NCBI RefSeq assembly: GCF_033446605.1
Contig: NZ_JAWQUO010000001.1
Location: 124,001 to 188,000, forward strand
Reading direction: 5' to 3'
DNA from: Iodobacter sp025352645
GTDB lineage: Bacteria; Pseudomonadota; Gammaproteobacteria; Burkholderiales; Chitinibacteraceae
Length of the DNA: 64,000 nt
Positions 51,822 to 59,908 of this stretch are shown piece after piece; the first letter of the stretch is position 1; every line of letters begins with the position of its first letter. The notes under the pieces were generated by a model. The model ran no database searches and had not been told where the DNA came from. It worked only from the letters and a program-made list of their open reading frames with translations. Position numbers and translations under genes: made by a program.

Positions 51822-52454
51822 ATGGCTCGTTATATTGGACCCAAGTGCAAACTTGCACGTCGTGAGGGTACGGATCTTTTCCTGAAGAGCGCTCGTCGTT
51901 CTTTGGATAGTAAGTGCAAACTAGAACAAGCTCCTGGTCAGCATGGTGTGAGCGGCGGTAAAAAGCCATCACGTCTGTCCGACTACGGTGTTCATTTGCG
52001 CGAAAAGCAAAAGATTCGTCGTATTTACGGTGTATTGGAACGTCAGTTCCGTCGTTATTTTGAAGAAGCTAGCCGTCGTAAAGGCTCGACTGGTGAAAAT
52101 CTGTTAAAGATTCTCGAATGTCGTCTCGATAACGTGGTTTATCGTATGGGTTTTGGCTCTACACGTGCCGAATCTCGTCAGCTTGTTTCCCACAAGGCAA
52201 TTGTGGTGAACGGCAATGTTGTAAATATTCCATCGTACTTGGTTAAGGCTGGCGACGTTGTTTCAGTTCGCGATAAGTCGAAGACTCAGGCTCGCATCCA
52301 GGAAGCTGTTTCCTTGGCTGAGGGTATCGGTTTTCCGAGCTGGGTTCAGGTAGATTCTAAGAAACTTGAAGGTATGTTTAAAAACATGCCAGAGCGTTCT
52401 GATCTGTCTAGCGACATCAATGAAGCGCTGGTTGTAGAATTCTACTCCAAGTAA
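51822..52454 (+). CDS. rpsD: 30S ribosomal protein S4, zinc-independent form
   Basis: S4 starts 30S assembly and in E. coli represses the alpha operon. The 210 residues lack the CxxC zinc ribbon at the N-terminus (ARYIGPKCKLARREG) and contain an S4 RNA-binding domain (RLDNVVYRMGFGSTRAESRQ, about 103-122). Confidence 0.98.
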   Translation: MARYIGPKCKLARREGTDLFLKSARRSLDSKCKLEQAPGQHGVSGGKKPSRLSDYGVHLREKQKIRRIYGVLERQFRRYFEEASRRKGSTGENLLKILECRLDNVVYRMGFGSTRAESRQLVSHKAIVVNGNVVNIPSYLVKAGDVVSVRDKSKTQARIQEAVSLAEGIGFPSWVQVDSKKLEGMFKNMPERSDLSSDINEALVVEFYSK

Positions 52455-52488
52455 CATTCTGACCCGGCTAGCCAAGGGATACTGACTT

Positions 52489-53472
52489 ATGCAAATCAAC
52501 GCGAATGAGTTGCTCAAGCCGCGCATCATTGATGTGCAGGCTTTAAACGCTGCCCAGGCGAAGGTCGTGATGGAGCCGTTCGAGCGCGGTTACGGCCATA
52601 CGCTCGGTAATGCTCTGCGCCGCATTCTTCTTTCTTCGATGTCTGGCTTCGCGCCGACTGAAGTGAAGATCGAAGGTGTGGTACATGAATATTCCGCACT
52701 GGATGGTGTACAGGAAGATGTAGTTGATATCTTGCTGAACCTCAAAGGCGTTGTGCTCAAGCTGCATGGTCGGGACTCGGTTGTTCTCACCCTCTCCAAA
52801 GAGGGTGAGGGCGTCGTTAAAGCGTCCGATATTCAGCTGTCACACGATGTTGAGGTGATCAATCCAGATCATGTGATTGCCCATCTGTCTGCTGGTGGCA
52901 AGCTCAATATGGAGATTACGGTTGAGAAGGGTCGTGGGTACCAACCTGCACCTAATCGCTTAGGCAAAGATGAAGGCCGTACTATCGGCAACATCATGCT
53001 TGATGCGTCTTTCAGCCCGATTCGCCGTGTTAGCTACCACGTAGAAAGCGCACGTGTAGAACAGCGCACTGATCTTGATCGTTTGATTATTGACATTGAA
53101 ACCAATGGCGTAATCGAACCTGAAGAGGCAGTACGTCAAGCTGCACGTATGCTAATTGACCAGCTCGCCGTGTTCGCTGATCTTGAAGGCACTCCCGTAG
53201 AGGAAGAACAGCCACAAGCGCCACAAATCGATCCGATTCTGTTGCGCCCGGTTGATGACCTCGAACTGACTGTCCGTTCGGCTAACTGCCTGAAGGCAGA
53301 GAACATCTATTATATCGGCGACCTGATCCAGCGTACCGAGACTGAGCTTTTGAAGGCACCTAATCTTGGGCGTAAATCGCTTAACGAGATCAAGGAAGTT
53401 CTTGCCTCTAAAGGCCTCTCGCTGGGCATGCGCCTTGAAAACTGGCCGCCTGCTGGCTTAGAAAAGCCGTAA
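52489..53472 (+). CDS. rpoA: RNA polymerase subunit alpha
   Basis: Alpha dimerises to start polymerase assembly and contacts activators. The 327 residues comprise the N-terminal domain (FERGYGHTLGNALRRILLSS near 34-53) and the C-terminal domain with the helix-hairpin-helix stretch NLGRKSLNEIKEVLASKGLSLGM. AAGGGA precedes the ATG. Confidence 0.98.
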   Translation: MQINANELLKPRIIDVQALNAAQAKVVMEPFERGYGHTLGNALRRILLSSMSGFAPTEVKIEGVVHEYSALDGVQEDVVDILLNLKGVVLKLHGRDSVVLTLSKEGEGVVKASDIQLSHDVEVINPDHVIAHLSAGGKLNMEITVEKGRGYQPAPNRLGKDEGRTIGNIMLDASFSPIRRVSYHVESARVEQRTDLDRLIIDIETNGVIEPEEAVRQAARMLIDQLAVFADLEGTPVEEEQPQAPQIDPILLRPVDDLELTVRSANCLKAENIYYIGDLIQRTETELLKAPNLGRKSLNEIKEVLASKGLSLGMRLENWPPAGLEKP

Positions 53473-53496
53473 TAGCGGGCAAAAGGAAATCGACAA

Positions 53497-53886
53497 ATGC
53501 GTCACCGTCAATCTAATCGCAAATTAAATCGTACGACGAGTCATCGTCTGGCGATGTTGCGTAATCTTGCGAATTCGTTGCTCCGTCACGAAGTCATCAA
53601 GACCACTTTACCTAAAGCAAAAGAGCTGCGCCGTGTTGCAGAGCCTTTGATTACTTTGGGTAAAAAGCCTTCGCTTGCGAACCGCCGTCTGGCGTTCAAT
53701 CGCACTCGCGATCGCGATATGGTGGTTAAGTTGTTCGACGTGCTCGGCCCGCGCTACGCTACCCGTAATGGTGGCTACCTTCGCATTCTGAAGTGCGGTT
53801 TCCGTCAAGGCGACAATGCTCCTATGGCATTCGTTGAGCTTGTAGACCGTCCTGAAGAAGCGGAAGCGGTTGAAGCAGGCGAGTAA
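53497..53886 (+). CDS. rplQ: 50S ribosomal protein L17
   Basis: L17 lies near the tunnel exit. The 129 residues begin MRHRQSNRKLNRTTSHR and include KTTLPKAKELRRVAEPLIT. It is the last gene of the ribosomal run and is followed by a strong terminator. Confidence 0.98.
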   Translation: MRHRQSNRKLNRTTSHRLAMLRNLANSLLRHEVIKTTLPKAKELRRVAEPLITLGKKPSLANRRLAFNRTRDRDMVVKLFDVLGPRYATRNGGYLRILKCGFRQGDNAPMAFVELVDRPEEAEAVEAGE

Positions 53887-53917
53887 TCGTTTGTTTTACA
53901 GCTTTTCGTAGTAAAGT

Positions 53918-53946
53918 AAAAAGCCAACCGCAAGGTTGGCTTTTTT
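53918..53946 (+). terminator. Intrinsic terminator after rplQ
   Basis: AAGCCAACC (53921-53929) and GGTTGGCTT (53934-53942) form a 9-bp stem with a GCAA tetraloop, extended by A/T pairs and followed by T residues. It closes the ribosomal protein array. Confidence 0.93.
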
Positions 53947-53962
53947 ATTGTCTGGAGTTTTG

Positions 53963-54850
53963 TTAGTTAACGTGTGGTAATCCGGTTGCAACAGGGAGTA
54001 CAGAAAACCATTCCCATTCATGTGCTGTTTTAAGGCAAACATTACGTACTAGGCTGTATGCTTGTTCGACATCAAAAGATAATAGGTTGGCGATGTTTAT
54101 GTAGTCATCTGGCAGTGCAGGGTCTTGCCAGCTGTTTGCTAGGTGCCTTGCTGTAGATGTTGCAATAGTGACTGTCCTTACTCGCGGCTCACCTAAGTGC
54201 CGCTCATCCATGAGGTGAGACAGCAGGCTGGGTAAATGCCAGCGCTGCGCCAATTCTGTTTGTAATTCATTAAAAGTAAATCCAAGGATGTGTTTTTGCG
54301 CATCATGGCTGCGTGTACCAGGATTTTGCTGCAGATGCTGATTTATTTTTTTGGTTAATTCAGGGGCGTTCAAGCAAATTAAGATTTCGGCTAGATCATG
54401 CAGTAATGATGCCGTTGTTACTTCCTCAGGGTCTACATCATTTCTTTGCCCGCCTAAGCTCTCTGCTATTTTTGCGGCTAGATAGGCTCTGGAAATAAGC
54501 TGTCTTACTCGGTGCAATGCATCTGGAGTTGGATTTAATTTACTTTCAATGCTTTGCATCTTACCAAATTCACGAAAAAAGCCTCCCATTCCTATCATTA
54601 GCAGTACGCGGTTAATAGTATTAACGTCAGTTAATTGGGTTGTGCTACGGTGTTCTTGCTGAAAACGTATTAATCGTAGCGTAAGTAGTGGATCGTGACG
54701 GATAAGTTGAGAGATTTCTCTAATACTAATATCGTCAATTCTTGACTGTAAATTATGCATTTGATCAAGCGTATACTGAAGGGCAGGTAGCTCAATTTGA
54801 CTTAATTTAATCAGCCAATCGTTAAGATCTAGTCGTTTATCTGCGATCAT
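53963..54850 (-). CDS. HDOD domain protein
   Basis: The 295-residue protein matches the HDOD family, an HD-related domain found in bacterial signalling proteins. It starts with a helix set (IELPALQYTLDQMHNL, DDISIREISQLIRHDPLLTLRLIR, about 19-65) and keeps a LLHDLAEIL motif near residue 150. No attached receiver, EAL or GGDEF domain is present. Its ATG lacks a clear ribosome site. It is divergent from apaH with a 58-bp gap. The specific function is unknown. Confidence 0.8.
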   Translation of the reverse strand: MIADKRLDLNDWLIKLSQIELPALQYTLDQMHNLQSRIDDISIREISQLIRHDPLLTLRLIRFQQEHRSTTQLTDVNTINRVLLMIGMGGFFREFGKMQSIESKLNPTPDALHRVRQLISRAYLAAKIAESLGGQRNDVDPEEVTTASLLHDLAEILICLNAPELTKKINQHLQQNPGTRSHDAQKHILGFTFNELQTELAQRWHLPSLLSHLMDERHLGEPRVRTVTIATSTARHLANSWQDPALPDDYINIANLLSFDVEQAYSLVRNVCLKTAHEWEWFSVLPVATGLPHVN

Positions 54851-54908
54851 GGTCTTTATTCTGCTGGCTTAAGAGTAGTTTTCATTTTAGCTGTTAAATG
54901 GATGAGTT

Positions 54909-55730
54909 ATGGCACGATATGCAATTGGTGATATTCAAGGGTGTTATACCGAGTTAATGTCCTTGCTTAATAGTATGGCTTTTAATCCACTGAATGATCA
55001 AATTTACCTTGTTGGTGATTTGGTAAATCGTGGGCCATCTTCGCTTGAAACATTGCGTTGGGCATCTCAGAGTCTGGGGGTTGCCACTGTTTTGGGAAAT
55101 CATGATTTACATCTGCTGGCAATGTATGCGGGTTTATCTCAGGCAAAACCAGGCGATACGGTGCAAGAAATTTTAGATGCGCCAGATGTAGATATTTTGA
55201 TGGGCTGGCTAAGACAGCAGCCTCTATTAATTGACCTAGGGGATATCTTGTTAGTACACGCAGGCGTGAGTCCTAACTGGTCACTTGAGGTGGCAAAACA
55301 TGCGGCTAGTGAGGTGGAAAGCGTATTGCGTGGAGATGATTGGAAGGCATTTTTATCTATCATGTACGGTAACCAGCCTGCAAGCTGGGATGCAGAAATG
55401 AAGCTAGAAGATAGATTGCGATTTACTGTCAATTGCTTCACACGAATGCGTTTTGTTACTACTGATGGTTCTTTACAGCTGAAATATAAAGGGGAGCGAG
55501 ATCATGCCCCTGCGGAAATTCATCCTTGGTTTGAGGCTAAAGATAGGTTGCCTTTACCACGCCGTGTGGTCTGTGGCCATTGGTCCGCGCTTGGTTTAAT
55601 GCTTAGAGAGCATGTGTGGGCCTTGGACACCGGCTGCGTATGGGGAGGTGCGTTAACTGGGATTGATTTAGACAGCGGGCAGCTTTATCAGGTTGCTGCC
55701 CGCTATGAGTATCAGGCGTTGCTGGATTGA
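54909..55730 (+). CDS. apaH: Symmetrical bis(5'-nucleosyl)-tetraphosphatase
   Basis: ApaH splits Ap4A into two ADP, controlling alarmone levels and Np4-capped RNA. The 273-residue metallophosphoesterase has GDIQGC (7-12), GDLVNRGP (36-43), GNHD (63-66), LVHAGVSPNW and CGHWS. It is followed head-to-head at its 3' end by the convergent olsA gene, with a 19-bp overlap. Confidence 0.95.
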   Translation: MARYAIGDIQGCYTELMSLLNSMAFNPLNDQIYLVGDLVNRGPSSLETLRWASQSLGVATVLGNHDLHLLAMYAGLSQAKPGDTVQEILDAPDVDILMGWLRQQPLLIDLGDILLVHAGVSPNWSLEVAKHAASEVESVLRGDDWKAFLSIMYGNQPASWDAEMKLEDRLRFTVNCFTRMRFVTTDGSLQLKYKGERDHAPAEIHPWFEAKDRLPLPRRVVCGHWSALGLMLREHVWALDTGCVWGGALTGIDLDSGQLYQVAARYEYQALLD

Positions 55731-56485
55731 GCATTTAATGCTTGATGTGCCGTACAAATGCGTGCTTCTACAAACTGTGTAAGAGTGCGGCGGTTTTCGT
55801 GCTCAGTTGGGAAGGGAGCTAAAAAGTTGATTTCTGCATGCAAAGATCGAGTGCCTAAGATTCGCCATGCAGATTGAGCAATAGACATATCGCCAATGTA
55901 AGTTGCGGCATCTGAGTATTTTCCTTCTGCATCGGTATAGCGCAGATAGACTGGCTGGATGGTTGCTTTTCCATCAATCGCTGCCTGCAATAGCGAGGAT
56001 CTAAAAGGTAGTAGCTGACGTCCGCAGCCCGTTGTGCCTTCAGGGAAAACAGTTACACAATGCCCTTCGTTTAGTGCGGCAACAATCGCTTCGTTCACTC
56101 GGGCGGTATCTCGCTTACGATCACGTTCAATAAATAAAGTGCCGGAGCCAATGCAGAGCCTGCCGATAATTGGCCATGCCCTGAGCTCTGCTTTGGCAAC
56201 AAAACGTGAAACGGTGACTGCATCTAATACAAAAATATCCAGCCAAGAAATATGGTTGGCTAGCAGCATGTGCTGGCTTGGGTATTGCCCAGGTTCAATG
56301 CCCTGTACGCGTAGCCTTACTCCCAAGATTTGAGTAAATTGCTTTGACCATTTTTGGATGTAGTTCACCCTATCTTCAAGCGCCATGTTTGGGAACCGAA
56401 AGGTAACTTTGGACAATCCTTTAGCAAAATGGCTAATTAAGCGGCATAAGCGACTAAGACGTAGGCATAACAATGGAGTGCGCAT
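55712..56485 (-). CDS. olsA: Lyso-ornithine lipid O-acyltransferase (PlsC family)
   Basis: This acyltransferase would add the second acyl chain to lyso-ornithine lipid. The protein of 257 residues from the ATG at 56485 has a hydrophobic N-terminal part, NHISWLD with His78 and Asp83 (HX4D motif) and the FPEGTTG motif near 150. An in-frame ATG at 56593 would add 36 residues and overlap olsB by 23 bp. Domain alone cannot tell OlsA from PlsC, but its position directly behind an OlsB-type gene supports the ornithine-lipid role. Confidence 0.75.
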   Translation of the reverse strand: MRTPLLCLRLSRLCRLISHFAKGLSKVTFRFPNMALEDRVNYIQKWSKQFTQILGVRLRVQGIEPGQYPSQHMLLANHISWLDIFVLDAVTVSRFVAKAELRAWPIIGRLCIGSGTLFIERDRKRDTARVNEAIVAALNEGHCVTVFPEGTTGCGRQLLPFRSSLLQAAIDGKATIQPVYLRYTDAEGKYSDAATYIGDMSIAQSAWRILGTRSLHAEINFLAPFPTEHENRRTLTQFVEARICTAHQALNAQSSNA

Positions 56486-56570
56486 GCAGCTAAATTTCTG
56501 TATGAAAATTCGTAATGCTCTGAGTTTAGCTGTTTCTTGGCTCTTCGGCCAATTACTGTCTATGTGAAGA

Positions 56571-57314
56571 TCACCGCATGAAATGTCGGGCATAGCGCAT
56601 ATCCAAATTTTGCATTGGCAAAAGGATAAATAAGTCTGCAGTATTAAAATCAGGATCCCATGCCGGCTCTCCGCAGATGAGTGCTCCAGCACGTAAATAT
56701 CCTTTAATGAGTGGCGGGATTTCTGTGTCTAAACGCTGATTGAGTGTCGAGATAGGTAAAGGGCAGCGAGGGAAAACGCGCCATTCAACAGGGGCTAGTT
56801 TGTCTTTGGCTAGCTTGCGATACAGGCTGGCAGCAACATGTCCACCGTCGGCAATAGAGACGCTGGCGCAGCCAATAAGGTAGTTGTAGTTGTTCTTGCT
56901 CATGTATTCGGCAAGACCTGCCCAGAGCAGGGTAATGGTGGCACCAGAGCGATAATCTGGATGAACGCAGGAGCGGCCAATTTCTACCAGCTGCTCACGT
57001 AGATGGCCAAGGCGGGTTAGGTCAAATTCTGTATCTGAGTAGTAGCTACCCAGCTTGCGGGCTTGATGAGGGGGGAGGATACGATAGGTGCCAACAACTT
57101 CACCTGTTTCATCGTCTTGCACGAGCAGATGGTCACAGTAAGCATCGAACAGATCTCGATCAATGCCGGGCTCGCGACATACAATGCGCGCACCCATTTC
57201 TTCCACAAATACACGATAGCGCAGGGCTTGAGCCGCGCGTATAAGTTCTTCACTGTGCGCGATAGAGACAGAGAGTTTGCGTTTACGGCTAGGGGTGATC
57301 TGAGTTTGAAGCAT
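56571..57314 (-). CDS. olsB: L-ornithine N-alpha-acyltransferase (OlsB type)
   Basis: OlsB transfers a 3-hydroxyacyl chain from ACP to ornithine, the first step of ornithine-lipid synthesis. The 247-residue protein is a GNAT-related, hemolysin-like acyltransferase with AAQALRYRVFVEEMGA (about 27-42), DHLLVQDDETGEVVGTYRIL and VEIGRSCVHPDYRSGATI, which fit the OlsB/autoinducer-synthase superfamily. AGGAGG precedes the ATG. Four Pho-box half-sites lie just upstream. A general N-acyltransferase function is certain by fold; the ornithine substrate is inferred from family and from olsA. Confidence 0.78.
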   Translation of the reverse strand: MLQTQITPSRKRKLSVSIAHSEELIRAAQALRYRVFVEEMGARIVCREPGIDRDLFDAYCDHLLVQDDETGEVVGTYRILPPHQARKLGSYYSDTEFDLTRLGHLREQLVEIGRSCVHPDYRSGATITLLWAGLAEYMSKNNYNYLIGCASVSIADGGHVAASLYRKLAKDKLAPVEWRVFPRCPLPISTLNQRLDTEIPPLIKGYLRAGALICGEPAWDPDFNTADLFILLPMQNLDMRYARHFMR

Positions 57315-57315
57315 T

Positions 57316-57341
57316 AGTTTCCTCCTGAGTAAGAGGAAACT
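57316..57341 (-). promoter_or_regulatory. Inverted repeat covering the olsB ribosome site
   Basis: AGTTTCCTC and GAGGAAACT are perfect 9-bp arms with an 8-base spacer, and the near arm overlaps the AGGAGG of olsB. It could mask the ribosome site, but if transcription starts near 57335 as the Pho boxes suggest, part of the upstream arm would be missing from the message. Confidence 0.4.
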
Positions 57342-57353
57342 TAATGCTTGTAG

Positions 57354-57393
57354 ATGACGCTGCTATGACGGTGAGATGAAGCTGAAATGACAG
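57354..57393 (-). promoter_or_regulatory. Four Pho-box half-sites upstream of olsB
   Basis: On the minus strand the heptamers CTGTCAT, GCTTCAT, CCGTCAT and GCGTCAT (plus 57393-57387, 57382-57376, 57371-57365 and 57360-57354) are each separated by four bases. This exact 11-bp period is that of PhoB-binding direct repeats. They end 40 bp before the olsB start, and TAAGTT, a weak -10, follows ten bases later. PhoB activation on phosphate starvation is the likely meaning. Confidence 0.8.
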
Positions 57394-57405
57394 ACTAAAA
57401 TTGCT

Positions 57406-57597
57406 TTAGTTTGGTAAAGAATCTACATCGTCAGGGAGGCTGATTGGAGCGGGAATGCTGTATTCTTCATTTGCCCAACGGCCCAAATCAATCAGTTTGC
57501 AGCGTTCTGAGCAAAAAGGACGGTTAGGATTGGTTGTGGAATATGTATGTTGTTTACCACAACTTGGGCATTTTATTTGAAATGTAGGAGTCGTCAT
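57406..57597 (-). CDS. yacG: DNA gyrase inhibitor YacG
   Basis: This small zinc protein of 63 residues inhibits gyrase in E. coli. Cys10, Cys13 (CPSC), Cys29 and Cys33 (CSERC) bind zinc, and the conserved CKLIDLGRWANEEY segment follows. The chosen ATG overlaps the zapD stop (ATGA); an ATG three codons earlier is in frame. It is last in pilBCD-coaE-zapD-yacG. Confidence 0.93.
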   Translation of the reverse strand: MTTPTFQIKCPSCGKQHTYSTTNPNRPFCSERCKLIDLGRWANEEYSIPAPISLPDDVDSLPN

Positions 57598-58352
57598 AAG
57601 TTGCAATAGCCAAGTTGGAAGTCGATATCTGAATCAACAACCTTTGCGCGCTCTCCACTGGTTGATGGGATAACAAAGCGAATATTGATCGCGTAGCGGT
57701 TAGCAGATAGCTCTGGAACTGCGGCTAAATGAGCGGGCAGGCTCACTCTTAATAGCTGAACTGTTTTTCCTCCTGACATTTGCTGGAAGTTACCATTTTT
57801 TGCGGTGTAGCTATTCTCACGCATACTATCTCGTAGTAAGCGCAAGATGATGTCTAAGCCTTGCTTGATGGGTAGCAGCGGGTTAAACCATGCATCAATG
57901 TCTACCCTACGATAATCTGCTGTTTGCTGCTGCCAATAATGGTAGGAGGGGAGGTCGAATGCACAGGCTCCACCTGGTATCGTTACTCGCTGTTTAATGG
58001 CCATTAACCATTCATTTTCACGCAGTGCCTGCCCAAATTTCCCCGTCATATTTAACATCTTGCTGTGTGTTTCTTCAATGTCGATCAAAACACGCTCGAG
58101 CGCGTCTTCGGATATTTGGGGGTTGTTACGCAGCGCGGATAATGCCTGCCGCTGGCGTTCTAACTCTTGCAGCAAATCTGACTTCATATCCGCACGACTA
58201 GCGACTTCCATAATCTCGAAAATGCCGAGTAAGGCCGCATGATGGTCGGTGGCAGAGTCACGCCTCACATACTCAATGGTGCGGTTGTATAAATACTCGA
58301 GCCGCAAAAGGGTGCGAATGCGCTCGTTAATTGGGAATTCGTAGCTAATCAC
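57594..58352 (-). CDS. zapD: Cell division protein ZapD
   Basis: ZapD crosslinks FtsZ filaments at the division ring. The 252 residues from GTG at 58352 begin MISYEFPINERIRTLLRLE, matching the family start seen in betaproteobacteria; an in-frame TTG at 58391 would add 13 residues with no support. Visible marks include RVTIPGGACAFDLP (about 122-135) and FQLGY at the end. It is coupled to yacG by a 4-bp overlap. Confidence 0.92.
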   Translation of the reverse strand: MISYEFPINERIRTLLRLEYLYNRTIEYVRRDSATDHHAALLGIFEIMEVASRADMKSDLLQELERQRQALSALRNNPQISEDALERVLIDIEETHSKMLNMTGKFGQALRENEWLMAIKQRVTIPGGACAFDLPSYHYWQQQTADYRRVDIDAWFNPLLPIKQGLDIILRLLRDSMRENSYTAKNGNFQQMSGGKTVQLLRVSLPAHLAAVPELSANRYAINIRFVIPSTSGERAKVVDSDIDFQLGYCNL

Positions 58353-58430
58353 GATGCGTCTAACCGGCGAAGATATTCGATTTTGCAGCAAGAAATGGTT
58401 TATGAAAATGAATTACGTAAACCGACATGT

Positions 58431-59024
58431 TTAATCCTGATATCGCTGATGGAGAGTGCTAACTGTAGATTGTAAATGAGCGAGCGTCGTTTCATTTAAA
58501 ATAATATCATCTGCGAGTTCTATTCGTGTTTTTCTTGGGCACTGGCTTGCAATAATGGCCTCTATTTCATGCTTACTTAGGCCATTGCGAGCTTGAACAC
58601 GGGCAATTTGCTGCTCAATTGAGCAATCCACTACTAAACTGAGATCAATAATGTGGCTATAGCTCCCTGTTTCAAACAGCAGGGGGGCCGCTAAAATGGC
58701 GTAGGGCGTGTGATCTGGCAAATCATTAAGCATCTGTATTGCTACATCTTTGATACGTGGATGGAAAATCGCTTCAAGTTTTTTTTTTGCCGCAGGCTCT
58801 GCATAAATATGCTGGCGCATCCGTGCTCGATCTAAAGATCCATTATCGCTTAAGTATTCTGGACCAAATACTTGGGCAATTTGATCTAAAACTGGTGATG
58901 GGGGGATGCTGAGAGCGTGGGCAATATCATCGGTATCAATAATAGGCACGCCTTGCGCGGCAAAAAGATGGGCAACTGTTGATTTACCGCTGCCTATCCC
59001 TCCAGTTAGCCCAATAACCCGCAT
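58431..59024 (-). CDS. coaE: Dephospho-CoA kinase
   Basis: CoaE phosphorylates the 3' hydroxyl of dephospho-CoA, the last step of CoA synthesis. The 197 residues from ATG 59024 start MRVIGLTGGIGSGKST (P-loop at 8-16) and include DTDDIAHAL. A GTG at 59039 that overlaps the pilD stop by one base is an alternative start with a GGAG site. It lies within the usual pilD-coaE-zapD order. Confidence 0.95.
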   Translation of the reverse strand: MRVIGLTGGIGSGKSTVAHLFAAQGVPIIDTDDIAHALSIPPSPVLDQIAQVFGPEYLSDNGSLDRARMRQHIYAEPAAKKKLEAIFHPRIKDVAIQMLNDLPDHTPYAILAAPLLFETGSYSHIIDLSLVVDCSIEQQIARVQARNGLSKHEIEAIIASQCPRKTRIELADDIILNETTLAHLQSTVSTLHQRYQD

Positions 59025-59038
59025 GCCATCGGCTCTCA

Positions 59039-59908
59039 CTAAACGGCTCCACCATTAAAGATGAGTTGTTGCAATGTGGTGCCAAAAATTAATGTAAGCC
59101 AGCCAGCTATACCTAAATAAGGACCAAAAGGCATCGGTTTACCCATGCCTCGTTTGGCGAGGATGGCTAGTGCAATGCCGATCACTGCTCCGCTAATTGA
59201 CGAAAGTAAAATAACACTAGGTAGCGCTTGCCAGCCAAACCATGCGCCAAGGGCTGCAAGTAGCTTAAAGTCACCATAGCCCATTCCTTCCTTGCCGGTG
59301 ATTAATTTAAATATCCAATACACGCTCCATAGCACTAAGTAGCCAGCAGCGGCACCAATCACCGCCTGATCCAATGGAACAAAGACATTATTTAAATTGA
59401 ACAGGAGCCCCAGCCAGAGTAAGGGCAGCGTGATGCTGTCTGGCAGTAAATAGGTATCGGCATCAATAAATACTAAGGCAATCAAAAACCACGTTAGCAA
59501 AATAGCCGCGATGGCTGCAATGGTTACACCAAAGTGAAGCCCTGCAACAGCAGTCAGCGTTGCACAAAGTAGCTCGACCATTGGATAGCGCGGGCTGATA
59601 CGAATCTTGCAGCCACGGCAGCGGCCTCGCAATAGCAGGTAGCTAATCACGGGAATGTTTTCTAGAGCACTAATGGCATGGCCACAGCTGGGGCAGGCTG
59701 AGCGAGGAACAACTAAGTTGTAGCTAGCGGCTTGTGGCATTGGCGCGTCGATGGGGGCATCAATCATCTGGCATTCTTGCCTGAATTGCTGCTCCATCAT
59801 TTTGGGAATGCGATGGATCACTACATTTAAAAAACTACCAACTAATAAACCTAGTGCGAATAAAAACCCGCCATATATGGCGGGGGTATCTAAAAACAAC
59901 GCAATCAT
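59039..59908 (-). CDS. pilD: Type IV prepilin peptidase
   Basis: PilD cuts leader peptides of type IV pilins and N-methylates the new end. The 289-residue inner-membrane protein has about eight hydrophobic helices, the zinc motif Cys72/75...Cys97/100, and aspartates Asp149 (FIDADTYLLPD) and Asp213 (GYGDFK), the catalytic pair of the GXGD family. Its start overlaps the pilC stop by one base (TAATG). Confidence 0.96.
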   Translation of the reverse strand: MIALFLDTPAIYGGFLFALGLLVGSFLNVVIHRIPKMMEQQFRQECQMIDAPIDAPMPQAASYNLVVPRSACPSCGHAISALENIPVISYLLLRGRCRGCKIRISPRYPMVELLCATLTAVAGLHFGVTIAAIAAILLTWFLIALVFIDADTYLLPDSITLPLLWLGLLFNLNNVFVPLDQAVIGAAAGYLVLWSVYWIFKLITGKEGMGYGDFKLLAALGAWFGWQALPSVILLSSISGAVIGIALAILAKRGMGKPMPFGPYLGIAGWLTLIFGTTLQQLIFNGGAV

